Shown: piece by piece, positions 1-7,018 of the stretch
Layout of the letters: the number at the start of each line of letters is the position of its first letter
How positions within the stretch are numbered: the first letter of the stretch is position 1
NCBI GenBank assembly: GCA_028679855.1
Contig: JAJRAP010000057.1
Location: 1 to 10,807 of the forward strand
Length of the DNA: 10,807 bases
Origin: Candidatus Methanoperedens sp.
GTDB lineage: Archaea; Halobacteriota; Methanosarcinia; Methanosarcinales; Methanoperedenaceae
Reading direction: 5' to 3'
The notes under the pieces: generated by a model
Databases searched by the model: none
Told to the model about the DNA's origin: nothing
Seen by the model: the letters and a program-made list of their open reading frames with translations, nothing else
Translations under genes and position numbers: made by a program

Positions 1-54
1 ACCTTACAGATGTCTTATTATTTAAGAATCTTACGCAAAAACAATTTCATAAAG

Positions 55-64
55 TTTTTATATC
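55..64 (+). promoter_or_regulatory. Probable archaeal TATA box for the fpo operon
   Basis: The sequence TTTTTATATC resembles the archaeal TATA element (TTTATATA-like). It lies in an AT-rich leader, about 48 bases before the fpoA start. Initiation about 25 bases downstream would give a short leader of roughly 20-30 bases that still holds the Shine-Dalgarno site. Another A/T-rich stretch (TTATTTAAGA, near 18-27) could serve instead. No transcription data are available, and the upstream gene is not in the window, so this is an inference from composition and spacing. Confidence 0.45.
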
Positions 65-101
65 AATAATCCTTTTAAAACAAACAAATACATGAAATAC
101 A

Positions 102-108
102 AGGTGGT
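102..108 (+). promoter_or_regulatory. Shine-Dalgarno site of fpoA
   Basis: AGGTGGT matches the anti-Shine-Dalgarno end of archaeal 16S rRNA and ends 3 bases before the ATG at 112. It supports that start codon and shows that the operon's first gene has a leader rather than a leaderless transcript. Confidence 0.6.
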
Positions 109-111
109 CAA

Positions 112-486
112 ATGGTAACAAATGGATTTTTTGATAACTATTTACCGTTCACGATACTGTTAATTATCGGTATCGTCTTCGTGGCAATTGCTTTAATATT
201 GTCAAGGATAGTGAGACCGAGCAATAAGACAAAGGAAAAACTCTCCACGTATGAATGTGCAGAAACTCCGGTTGGAGATGCCAGGATATACTACAATATA
301 CAGTATTATATGATCGTGATAGTTTTCCTTATTTTTGATGTAGAAGTCCTGTTCATGTACCCCTGGGCCGTGCAGCTTAAGCAGCTTGGAGGTATCGGGT
401 TCATTGAGATGGTGCTCTTTATAGAGGTTCTTATGATCGGTCTTGCTTATGCATGGAGAAAGGAGGCATTAGAGTGGATCCAGTAA
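112..486 (+). CDS. fpoA: F420H2 dehydrogenase subunit FpoA (NuoA/ND3 family)
   Basis: This is a small membrane subunit of the archaeal complex I-like F420H2 dehydrogenase, located where the hydrophilic module meets the membrane arm. Its 124 residues form three hydrophobic segments (about 12-32, 65-87 and 95-115), as in NuoA/ND3. The family's conserved loop is present as YECAETPVG at 47-55, including the loop cysteine C49. The acidic pair in the second membrane helix is present as FDVE (D76, E78), followed by LFMYPWA. The usual glycine after the loop cysteine (YECG) is alanine here. The start at 112 has a Shine-Dalgarno site. It is the first gene of the operon, and its last 13 bases overlap the preferred GTG start of fpoB. 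The identification is firm from the motifs and the operon position. Confidence 0.94.
   Translation: MVTNGFFDNYLPFTILLIIGIVFVAIALILSRIVRPSNKTKEKLSTYECAETPVGDARIYYNIQYYMIVIVFLIFDVEVLFMYPWAVQLKQLGGIGFIEMVLFIEVLMIGLAYAWRKEALEWIQ
461..466 (+). promoter_or_regulatory. Shine-Dalgarno site that decides the fpoB start
   Basis: AGGAGG lies inside the 3' end of fpoA and ends 7 bases before a GTG at 474. An in-frame ATG at 453 lies upstream of this site and has no comparable Shine-Dalgarno sequence. The GTG is therefore the better start for fpoB. Confidence 0.75.
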
Positions 487-1067
487 CTATTGATACAACA
501 AAGATAAGGATGACAAAAAGAAAGCCAGAGACAGCGCTTGAAAAGCTGGAAGATACCGGACTGATCAATACACTTCTTGCAGCAAAGGACAGAGAAGGAT
601 TTATTCTTTTGACCACTATTGACCAGGCGATAAACTGGGGGCGACTGAGTTCCCTGTGGCCTGTTACTTCAGGTCTTGCCTGCTGCGCGATCGAGATGAT
701 GGCGGTGTCCATGGCTCATCACGACATAGCACGTTTCGGAATGGAAGTTTTCAGAGCCAGCCCAAGGCAAGCGGATCTTATGTTCGTGGCAGGCACCGTG
801 ACAAAGCGTATGGCGCCCAGGGTAAAGCAGCTCTACGAGATGATGGCTGAGCCCAAATGGGTGATTTCAGTAGGGAGTTGCGCTAATACAGGAGGACCAT
901 ATCACGAATCCTACTGCGTCCTGAAAGGCGTGGACAATATCATACCCGTGGACGTTTATATCCCGGGATGTCCACCACGCCCCGAGGCGTGGCTATACGG
1001 CATCATCCAGCTCAGGCAGAAGATTAAGAACGAAGGGTACGGCGTAAAATGGGGGCTCAATAAATGA
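474..1067 (+). CDS. fpoB: F420H2 dehydrogenase subunit FpoB (NuoB/PSST family, N2 cluster)
   Basis: FpoB carries the terminal [4Fe-4S] cluster (N2) that passes electrons to the membrane-soluble carrier at the FpoB/FpoD/FpoH interface. From the GTG start it has 197 residues. The four N2 ligands are visible: the adjacent pair C70-C71 ([10 protein letters not shown]), C136 ([10 protein letters not shown]) and C166 (PGCPPRPE). The segment [18 protein letters not shown] (93-110) is typical of the family. The N-terminal 50 or so residues are charged and poorly conserved. I chose the GTG at 474 because an AGGAGG site stands 7 bases before it; starting at the ATG at 453 would add 7 residues. The end overlaps the fpoC start as ATGA, so translation is probably coupled. 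Confidence 0.95.
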   Translation: MDPVTIDTTKIRMTKRKPETALEKLEDTGLINTLLAAKDREGFILLTTIDQAINWGRLSSLWPVTSGLACCAIEMMAVSMAHHDIARFGMEVFRASPRQADLMFVAGTVTKRMAPRVKQLYEMMAEPKWVISVGSCANTGGPYHESYCVLKGVDNIIPVDVYIPGCPPRPEAWLYGIIQLRQKIKNEGYGVKWGLNK

Positions 1068-1567
1068 ACCCGGCAGAGGAATTAAAATATGCGCTTCCCA
1101 ACTCGGTGATTAGCGTGGGTGTCCAGACCAACAAGCCCCTTGCGGTCATCAGAAAAGAGGATTTGTTAAAAGTGGCGGAAAAAGTCAAGGAAATGGGTTT
1201 TGACAATCTTTCTGTTATCACGGGTGTTGACCGCTTTGACCGGATCGAGGTAATTTATAATCTCTTCTCGTACAAGAAAAAACAGAACCTTGCGCTGAAA
1301 GTGATTCTTGACCACAGCTCTCCGGAAGTTGATTCGGTCACATCGATATGGAAAGTTGCGGACTGGCTTGAGCGCGAAACATACGATCTTGTCGGGGTAA
1401 AGTTCAACGGTCATCCGGATCTAAAGAGAATACTTCTTCCAGAAGGATGGATCGGTCACCCGCTAAGGAAGGATTATGATATGAGCACCGAGCAGTTCGT
1501 GACCATCGGAGAGGATGGGGAAGACATAGTAAGTACTGACGGGTCAAACCTGTTGAGGAGGAAGTAA
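1064..1567 (+). CDS. fpoC: F420H2 dehydrogenase subunit FpoC (NuoC/30 kDa family)
   Basis: FpoC is a structural, cofactor-free subunit of the hydrophilic connecting module, packed against FpoD. The protein has 167 residues. The 30 kDa-subunit signature lies near the C terminus (about 103-139): [18 protein letters not shown], then KRILLPE and GHPLRKDY. The N-terminal half is an alpha/beta domain of ordinary composition. FpoC and FpoD are separate genes here, unlike the fused NuoCD of Escherichia coli. The ATG overlaps the fpoB stop by four bases (ATGA). A Shine-Dalgarno site for fpoD is encoded in the last codons of this gene. Confidence 0.94.
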   Translation: MNPAEELKYALPNSVISVGVQTNKPLAVIRKEDLLKVAEKVKEMGFDNLSVITGVDRFDRIEVIYNLFSYKKKQNLALKVILDHSSPEVDSVTSIWKVADWLERETYDLVGVKFNGHPDLKRILLPEGWIGHPLRKDYDMSTEQFVTIGEDGEDIVSTDGSNLLRRK

Positions 1568-1568
1568 C

Positions 1569-2714
1569 ATGGAAACAGAGACGCTTCTTTTGAACATGGG
1601 TCCTGTGCACCCAAGCACACATGGTGTGCTGCGCTTTAAGTTAAGGATGGACGGTGAGATCATAAGGGACTGCCAGATAGTCGTCGGGTATCTTCACAGG
1701 GGAACTGAAAAATTCGGGGAAATGAAAACATATCTTCAATTCATCCCATACACTGACAGGCTGGATTATATCGCAGCCATGCCTAACAACTATGCCTATG
1801 TCAAAGCGGTGGAGGAGCTTGCTGGCATAGAAGTGCCGCTTAGGGCGGAGTACATCCGTGTGCTCGTTATGGAGCTTAACAGGATAATCAACCATCTCGT
1901 AATGATGGGTTCTCTTCTGTTAGACCTTGGAGGATCCACCATGATAATGTACGGGTTCAGGGAACGAGAGACTGCACTTCAAATGTACGAGATGCTCTGC
2001 GGCGCCAGGATGACCTTCAATTATGTCAAACCCGGAGGGGTGAGGGAAGACCTTCCCGAGGGCTTTATGCCAAAACTCAATGAATTCATAAAAGACATGG
2101 AAAAGCGCATCGTGGATTACGAGGAACTTGTCAACGGCAACGAGATATTCCTCATGAGGACGAAGAATATAGGGGTAATCAGCGCAGAGGAAGCCATCAA
2201 TTACGGGATGACAGGTCCGTCAATGCGCGGTTCTGGTGTGGATTATGATATAAGAAAAGTAGAGCCTTACTCCATATATTCAGACCTTGATTTCAAGGCA
2301 TGCATGTGCAGGGAAGGAGACAGCTATGCCAGGTATCTCGTCAGGGTGGACGAGATGAGGGAAAGCCTGCACATACTCAGGCAGATAGCAGATACCATAC
2401 CTGAAGGAAAGACCGTGAACCAGAGATACGGAATGGCGCCAAATACAGGAGCGCCATCCTCTGTCATGTCATATTTCCCCAGAATATTCACGCCAGCCGA
2501 GGGCGAAGTTTACAGCAGGATAGAGGCGCCAAAAGGAGAACTTGGTTTCTTCGTTGCAAGCGACGGCACAACGAAACCATACCGCGTCAAGATACGCTCT
2601 CCCTCATTCTGCAACCTTGTAGCTTTGCCAAAGATGGTCCTGGGTCTTAAGATACCTGACCTGATAGCGGCTTTTGGTACCATTGATATTGTTCTTGGCG
2701 ATGTGGACAGGTGA
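1569..2714 (+). CDS. fpoD: F420H2 dehydrogenase subunit FpoD (NuoD/49 kDa family)
   Basis: FpoD forms, with FpoB and FpoH, the pocket where the membrane-soluble electron carrier (methanophenazine or menaquinone) is reduced. The protein has 381 residues. The N-terminal loop GPVHPSTHGV (11-20), GYLHRGTEKFGE (40-51) and YTDRLDY (61-67) are the hallmark quinone-site segments. By motif position, H18 and Y67 should be the His/Tyr pair that contacts the carrier head group. The protein ends in GDVDR. The two CxxC motifs that bind nickel in related [NiFe]-hydrogenase large subunits are absent, so this is a dehydrogenase subunit and not a hydrogenase. A GAGGAGG site at 1555-1561 supports the ATG at 1569. 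fpoH starts 4 bases after the stop. Confidence 0.96.
   Translation: METETLLLNMGPVHPSTHGVLRFKLRMDGEIIRDCQIVVGYLHRGTEKFGEMKTYLQFIPYTDRLDYIAAMPNNYAYVKAVEELAGIEVPLRAEYIRVLVMELNRIINHLVMMGSLLLDLGGSTMIMYGFRERETALQMYEMLCGARMTFNYVKPGGVREDLPEGFMPKLNEFIKDMEKRIVDYEELVNGNEIFLMRTKNIGVISAEEAINYGMTGPSMRGSGVDYDIRKVEPYSIYSDLDFKACMCREGDSYARYLVRVDEMRESLHILRQIADTIPEGKTVNQRYGMAPNTGAPSSVMSYFPRIFTPAEGEVYSRIEAPKGELGFFVASDGTTKPYRVKIRSPSFCNLVALPKMVLGLKIPDLIAAFGTIDIVLGDVDR
2709..2714 (+). promoter_or_regulatory. Shine-Dalgarno site that decides the fpoH start
   Basis: AGGTGA (part of AGGTGATAC) is formed by the last codons and stop of fpoD and ends 4 bases before the ATG at 2719. The frame stays open back to an ATG at 2674, but that codon lies deep inside fpoD and has no matching site. 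The 2719 start is therefore preferred. Confidence 0.65.
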
Positions 2715-2718
2715 TACG

Positions 2719-3816
2719 ATGATAACAAACGCTTACGAATTGATAGTTGCGATCCTGAGTGCGATCGGAGTTTACGACATGATACTGGGGTACTTCCAGG
2801 ATATGGGGATGGAGTTCATTCTTAAGGTAATAATCGTCCTGGTAGAAATTGCGGTACTGCTTGTTTTCGTGCTTCTTACAGTGATGTTCCTGTCATGGCT
2901 TGAACGCAAGATGTTCGCCGTGGTGCAGGCAAGGTACGGACCGATGGTAACGGGTCCTCGCGGACTTTTCCAGCCCATTGCCGACGGGATAAAACTTCTC
3001 AGTAAGGAGGATATTATCCCGGCAACTGCCGACAGGTGGATATTCACCCTCGCGCCGTACATAGTATTCGTATCTGTATTACTTGTTTATATTCCCCTTC
3101 CATTCGGGGAATCGCTCATAGTATCTGATCTGAGGGTGGGTCTGCTCTATATCATAGCAATATCTGCGGTCACCCCGGTATCGATATTACTTGCGGGATG
3201 GGCGTCCAACAACAAATATTCTTTAATGGGCGCCATAAGAGCAGTAGCTCAGGACATAAGCTACACGATCCCTCTTGCGATCACTGCAATCGCTGTGGTT
3301 GTATTCGTGGGGTCGCTGAGTACAGTGGATATTGTAAATGCCCAGCAGGGTTACTGGTTCGGGATAATCCCTAAATGGTTCATATTTTTACAGCCGCTCG
3401 GGTTCATCCTGTTCCTTATTGCGTGCATTGCTGAAATGGGGCGCATTCCATTTGACTTCCAGGAATCTGAGCAGGAACTTGTGGCAGGTTTCTTCACTGA
3501 GTACAGCGGCATGAAATTCGCCATGTTCTTCCTTGCAGAGTATGCGCATCTGTTCGCAGTCTCAGGGATAATAGTCACAATATTCCTTGGCGGCTGGACT
3601 GGTCCTGCGATCCCGATAATACCCATCCAGATTACCTCGCTGATATATTTCATAATAAAAACATATGCTGTGATCTTCTTCGCAATGTGGTTGAGGGACA
3701 CTGTCCCGCGAGTCAGGATAGACCAGCTGCTTCACATTGGATGGAAGATCATGATCCCGCTGGCATTATTGAATCTACTGGTAGCCGCTTTTGTAGTGAC
3801 TGCAGGAGTGATCTAA
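2719..3816 (+). CDS. fpoH: F420H2 dehydrogenase subunit FpoH (NuoH/ND1 family)
   Basis: FpoH is the membrane subunit that anchors the hydrophilic module and forms the membrane side of the quinone or phenazine channel. From 2719 it has 365 residues with about eight to nine hydrophobic helices. Family motifs are LSWLERKMFAVVQARYGP (58-75), GLFQPIADGIKLLSKEDIIP (82-101), AEMGRIPFDFQESEQELVAG (238-257), FFTEYSGMKF (258-267) and RIDQLLHIGWK (333-343). It is somewhat longer than bacterial NuoH (about 325 residues). The extra length is mostly an N-terminal stretch of about 25-30 residues before the first conserved helix. Internal ATGs in that stretch (for example at 2779) are possible alternative starts but lack a better ribosome site. 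It is followed with no gap by fpoI. Confidence 0.94.
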   Translation: MITNAYELIVAILSAIGVYDMILGYFQDMGMEFILKVIIVLVEIAVLLVFVLLTVMFLSWLERKMFAVVQARYGPMVTGPRGLFQPIADGIKLLSKEDIIPATADRWIFTLAPYIVFVSVLLVYIPLPFGESLIVSDLRVGLLYIIAISAVTPVSILLAGWASNNKYSLMGAIRAVAQDISYTIPLAITAIAVVVFVGSLSTVDIVNAQQGYWFGIIPKWFIFLQPLGFILFLIACIAEMGRIPFDFQESEQELVAGFFTEYSGMKFAMFFLAEYAHLFAVSGIIVTIFLGGWTGPAIPIIPIQITSLIYFIIKTYAVIFFAMWLRDTVPRVRIDQLLHIGWKIMIPLALLNLLVAAFVVTAGVI

Positions 3817-4233
3817 ATGGCATGGATAAGCAGGAACTGGACAATGATCGGTATAATAAAAGGGCTTATAGTTACGATGAAACACATCCTCCAGGTAGGG
3901 AACAGAAAGACCGTAACAGTTCAGTACCCCTATGAACGGATGAAGGTGGCGCCCAGGTTCAGGGGAAAGCATGCAGTGGACGAGGATGCATGCATCGGCT
4001 GCGGGATATGTGAGGTGAACTGTCCCAATTCCACGATACAGATAGTCAAATATGACACCAGATGGTTCCCTGAATTCAATCTTGGCATGTGCCTGTTCTG
4101 CGGATTGTGCGTGGATGCGTGCCCGATGAACGCTTTAAAAATGACAGGGGATTATGAATTGGCTGATTATACCAGGGAGAGCCTGGTGTACGGTCCAGAA
4201 AGGATATTGTTCAAGAAAGAGGTGAGTAAATAA
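3817..4233 (+). CDS. fpoI: F420H2 dehydrogenase subunit FpoI (NuoI/TYKY family, two [4Fe-4S])
   Basis: FpoI is an 8Fe ferredoxin-like subunit. It relays electrons from the F420H2-oxidising subunit to the N2 cluster in FpoB. The protein has 138 residues. It carries two complete [4Fe-4S] motifs, CIGCGICEVNCP (C59, C62, C65, C69) and CLFCGLCVDACP (C92, C95, C98, C102). In the usual arrangement the fourth cysteine of each motif ligates the other cluster. The N terminus (about 8-26) is a short amphipathic to hydrophobic helix that seats the protein on the membrane arm. An AGGAG site (3804-3808) within the end of fpoH precedes the ATG. The stop overlaps the next start as TAATG. Confidence 0.95.
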   Translation: MAWISRNWTMIGIIKGLIVTMKHILQVGNRKTVTVQYPYERMKVAPRFRGKHAVDEDACIGCGICEVNCPNSTIQIVKYDTRWFPEFNLGMCLFCGLCVDACPMNALKMTGDYELADYTRESLVYGPERILFKKEVSK

Positions 4234-4484
4234 TGGATATTGTATTTTTAATTATTTCTATTATCACGATAATCTCGTCGATCATGGTGGTCTTCTCAAG
4301 AAAATTAGTCCACAGCGCTGTATATCTTGCAGGTACATTTATGGGTACAGCCGGACTTTTTTTGCTCCTGAAGGCTGAATTTGTTGCATGGGCGCAGGTG
4401 CTTGTGTATGTAGGAGCTGTCGTGACCCTGATATTATTCACTATAATGTTAACCAAAAAAGGAGAGGAAGAAAATGCTGAATAA
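4233..4484 (+). CDS. fpoJ: F420H2 dehydrogenase subunit FpoJ, N-terminal half (NuoJ/ND6 family)
   Basis: This reading frame matches the N-terminal part of NuoJ/ND6, a membrane subunit that takes part in the conformational coupling of the pump. Its 83 residues hold about three hydrophobic segments. The characteristic third-helix segment is AEFVAWAQVLVYVGAVV (48-64), with the conserved Y59 and G61 region where complex I has its pi-bulge. It ends in a charged tail (KKGEEENAE) and lacks the C-terminal helices, which are encoded in the next frame. GAGGTGA at 4219-4225 is a good ribosome site. My recollection is that Methanosarcina genomes also annotate two consecutive fpoJ frames, so this looks like a natural split and not a sequencing error. 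Confidence 0.9.
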   Translation: MDIVFLIISIITIISSIMVVFSRKLVHSAVYLAGTFMGTAGLFLLLKAEFVAWAQVLVYVGAVVTLILFTIMLTKKGEEENAE

Positions 4485-4719
4485 GATTCTTAATTTAGTG
4501 GTCGCTGTGCTGTTATTCACAGCGATGTTCATATCTATCGGCGACAGTAACAGTGTCTGGTCAGGAAAAGAAGAGGCAAATGAGATAAGCGTCAAGACAC
4601 TCGCAACGGGTGTGGGCGGGATATTCAGCAATTATGTCTTTTCATTTGAATTGCTGTCACTGTTATTGATCGCGGCCATGATCGGTGCGCTGTATATTGC
4701 CAAAAAGGAGGCATTCTGA
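4474..4719 (+). CDS. fpoJ: F420H2 dehydrogenase subunit FpoJ, C-terminal half (NuoJ/ND6 family)
   Basis: This frame encodes the C-terminal part of NuoJ. Its 81 residues hold a hydrophobic helix at about 4-21 and a polar loop (about 22-50). A last helix with the NuoJ C-terminal pattern follows: [20 protein letters not shown], about 59-78. It overlaps the N-terminal frame by 11 bases in the +1 frame. It has its own Shine-Dalgarno sequence (GGAGAGG, 4461-4467) about 6 bases before the ATG, which argues for independent initiation and not frameshifting. The two halves presumably assemble side by side as one NuoJ equivalent. An AAGGAGG site near its end serves fpoK, whose start overlaps the stop as TGATG. 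Confidence 0.88.
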   Translation: MLNKILNLVVAVLLFTAMFISIGDSNSVWSGKEEANEISVKTLATGVGGIFSNYVFSFELLSLLLIAAMIGALYIAKKEAF

Positions 4720-5021
4720 TGGCTGACCTTTACATGTATCTTATTATATCAGCCGTGATATTCACCATCGGCTCTTACGGAATAATCACTCAGAGGAGCG
4801 GCATAAAGATCCTCATGTGCATCGAACTGATGCTGAATTCAGCGAACCTTAACCTCGTGGCATTCTCCAGTTTCAACGACAATGCATCGGGTCAGGTATT
4901 TGCGCTGTTCTCGATCGCAATAGCAGCGGCAGAAGCAGCTATAGGGTTTGCAATTCTTGTTGCCCTGTTCAGGGTGCGGGATACTATCAATCTTGATAAT
5001 ATCAATATTCTGAGGTGGTAA
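4719..5021 (+). CDS. fpoK: F420H2 dehydrogenase subunit FpoK (NuoK/ND4L family)
   Basis: FpoK is a small three-helix membrane subunit forming part of the half-channel next to the antiporter-like subunits. Its 100 residues match the usual NuoK length. Both membrane-embedded glutamates needed for ion movement in NuoK are present at the same numbers as in Escherichia coli: E36 in [13 protein letters not shown] and E72 in [13 protein letters not shown]. The C terminus ([16 protein letters not shown]) keeps the family's ...NLD.. ending. A strong AAGGAGG site 7 bases before the ATG supports this start. Confidence 0.95.
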   Translation: MADLYMYLIISAVIFTIGSYGIITQRSGIKILMCIELMLNSANLNLVAFSSFNDNASGQVFALFSIAIAAAEAAIGFAILVALFRVRDTINLDNINILRW

Positions 5022-5022
5022 T

Positions 5023-7017
5023 ATGTTCAGTGAACCAGATTCAATTTTTCCAGCCTTCATTGTGCTGCTGCCAGTGATTGCATTTGTATTGACGCTCTTT
5101 CTGGGCAAGAAATTCCCTCATGGTGGGGCATATTTCCCGATCGCGGCGATAGCAGGTTCATTTATCATCTCGCTCGGCGTTTTCCTTGAGATATATCCGG
5201 ACAAGATAGTCCAGCAGTCATTGCCATGGTTCGCCAACATGAACATAGGCATACTGATAGACCCGCTTGCAGTGGTTATGCTGATGATGGTAACATTCGT
5301 AAGCCTTCTCATTCATATTTATGCGGTTGGATACATGTCGCACGACCCTGCAAAGCCCAGGTACTTTGCAGAAACCGCGTTGTTTACAGCCGCCATGCTG
5401 GGCGTTGTGCTTTCTGACAACATCCTCCAGTTCTTCATTTCATGGGAACTTGTGGGGCTGTGCTCTTTCCTGTTGATCGGGTTCTGGTACCACAAACCCT
5501 CAGCAGCCGCTGCTGCAAAGAAAGCCTTCCTCGTAACGCGTGTGGGCGATGTGCTGTTCCTGGCAGGAATCGTACTGCTATACGTCAATCTAAATGTGCT
5601 TATAAACAAAGGGCTCTTCACCCCGGAACATGGGAATTTCATTCTGCAGTTCAAGACCATGTTCGAAGCTGCAAAGCTGATAGATCCCACGCAGCTCACA
5701 TTTATCACGTTACTGTTCTTCGGCGGAGCTGTCGGCAAAAGCGGTCAGTTCCCGCTTCACGGGTGGCTGCCTGATGCCATGGAAGGTCCAACCACAGTTT
5801 CAGCTTTGATCCATGCTGCGACAATGGTTACAGCAGGCGTTTATCTTGTCGCCAGGACGTTCCCAATGTTCGCAGCCACGCCTGCTACTCTTTCTCCGGG
5901 CGTGCCAGATTCGCTTCTCATTGTGGCATACATTGGCGGTTTCACTGCGCTGTTCGCAGCCACTATGGGACTCGTGATGAACGATATAAAAAGAGTGCTG
6001 GCGTATTCCACAGTAAGCCAACTCGGGTATATGATGCTTGCTCTGGGCACTGCTGGTGCAGTGGTGGGCGCGCAGGCAGTGGGGATATCCCTGTTCCACC
6101 TGATAAGCCATGCCTTCTTCAAGGCGCTGCTCTTCCTTTGTGCGGGCAGCGTGATACATGCTGTAGGCACGAACGATATCCGCGAGATGGGCGGTCTTTT
6201 CAGCAAGATGAAGATAACGGGTACCACCATGATGATCGGCGCGCTCGCGCTCGCAGGCATTGGCATCCCGTTCATCAATATAGGCACTGCCGGCTTCTTC
6301 AGCAAGGACAGGATCATCGAGGGAACCTTTGAGTACGGAGAAAAAACAGGGGATATGATACCATACGCCTTTGCGATAATAGCGGCTCTCCTTACATCCA
6401 TCTACATATTCAGACTGTGGTTCATGGCTTTCACAGGGAAGCCGCGTTCCGAGAGGCATCCACACGAATCCCCCAACGTAATGACGCGCCCCCTGATGAT
6501 ACTGGCTTTTCTTGCGCTGATATTCGGGTTCACGCATCTAGGGTTCTACGGCTATCTTGAAAAGAACTTTGAACTTATGGGCGTTGAGGTGGCTGGACAT
6601 GAAGGCGAAGCGGCTGCTACATCACCTATCGTGGTGCTGCTCCCCGTTCTTGTCGGAGTGCTTGGTTTCCTGATAGCTTATGCGATATACTACAAGAGGA
6701 TACTTAATATGAGCAAAATCGTCTCATCTAACAACCCGCTCTACAAGCTGCTGCTGAACAGGTATTATGAGCCCACGATCGGGGCGGATATGATCGGCGT
6801 TAAACTCACGCACGGCGTCGTTGCTCAGTCCGGAGAGTTCGTGGACAGGAAGATAATAGATGGACTGATAATTGATAATATCATAGGTAAAACAACGTTC
6901 TGTCTGGGCGAAATAGCAAGAAAACTGCAGACAGGTGTAGTTCAGAACTACGCATCAGTTACCCTGCTTGGAGTTGGTCTATTGTTGATCGTGCTCAAGC
7001 TCGTTGGAGGTATTTAA
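5023..7017 (+). CDS. fpoL: F420H2 dehydrogenase subunit FpoL (NuoL/ND5 family antiporter-like subunit)
   Basis: FpoL is the distal antiporter-like ion-pumping subunit of the membrane arm. The protein has 664 residues and the many hydrophobic helices expected of NuoL (about 16). Key residues of the family are visible: E142 in the helix-5 segment SWELVGLCSFLLIGFW, and K239 in GGAVGKSGQFPLHGWLPDAM. The histidine-bearing stretch SALIHAATMVTAGVYL follows. The C-terminal part (about 600-664) after YKLLLNRYYEP has the long lateral-helix plus last-helix arrangement that distinguishes NuoL from NuoM and NuoN. A short soluble insert with histidine and glutamate (about 525-535, GHEGEAAAT) precedes a late helix. 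GAGGTGG at 5012-5018 supports the start. Confidence 0.96.
   Translation: MFSEPDSIFPAFIVLLPVIAFVLTLFLGKKFPHGGAYFPIAAIAGSFIISLGVFLEIYPDKIVQQSLPWFANMNIGILIDPLAVVMLMMVTFVSLLIHIYAVGYMSHDPAKPRYFAETALFTAAMLGVVLSDNILQFFISWELVGLCSFLLIGFWYHKPSAAAAAKKAFLVTRVGDVLFLAGIVLLYVNLNVLINKGLFTPEHGNFILQFKTMFEAAKLIDPTQLTFITLLFFGGAVGKSGQFPLHGWLPDAMEGPTTVSALIHAATMVTAGVYLVARTFPMFAATPATLSPGVPDSLLIVAYIGGFTALFAATMGLVMNDIKRVLAYSTVSQLGYMMLALGTAGAVVGAQAVGISLFHLISHAFFKALLFLCAGSVIHAVGTNDIREMGGLFSKMKITGTTMMIGALALAGIGIPFINIGTAGFFSKDRIIEGTFEYGEKTGDMIPYAFAIIAALLTSIYIFRLWFMAFTGKPRSERHPHESPNVMTRPLMILAFLALIFGFTHLGFYGYLEKNFELMGVEVAGHEGEAAATSPIVVLLPVLVGVLGFLIAYAIYYKRILNMSKIVSSNNPLYKLLLNRYYEPTIGADMIGVKLTHGVVAQSGEFVDRKIIDGLIIDNIIGKTTFCLGEIARKLQTGVVQNYASVTLLGVGLLLIVLKLVGGI
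7006..7011 (+). promoter_or_regulatory. Shine-Dalgarno site that decides the fpoM start
   Basis: GGAGGT, encoded by the last Gly-Gly codons of fpoL, ends 7 bases before the ATG at 7019. A TTG at 7004 in the same frame would start before this site and is not supported. Confidence 0.7.
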
Positions 7018-7018
7018 G

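Noticed and set aside
1..69. Possible C-terminal end of an upstream + strand gene (open in one frame until a TAA at 67-69)
   Set aside because: The stretch is AT-rich, gives no recognisable protein pattern, and overlaps the likely promoter. An open run of 22 codons is not evidence of a gene.
1569..2714. FpoD as a [NiFe]-hydrogenase large subunit (energy-converting hydrogenase)
   Set aside because: The N- and C-terminal CxxC nickel ligands are missing. The gene order with FpoA, J, K, L, M and N and the quinone-site motifs fit a dehydrogenase.
4451..4484. fpoJ break as a sequencing frameshift
   Set aside because: The second frame has its own ribosome site and ATG at proper spacing, the first ends in a natural-looking charged tail, and split fpoJ is remembered from related archaea. 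Read data would settle it.
5800..6537. Long - strand open frames (up to 245 codons) opposite fpoL
   Set aside because: They are antisense to a clearly conserved NuoL region. Their translations are rich in His, Arg, Cys and Tyr with no recognisable domain, and they have no ribosome site or operon context.
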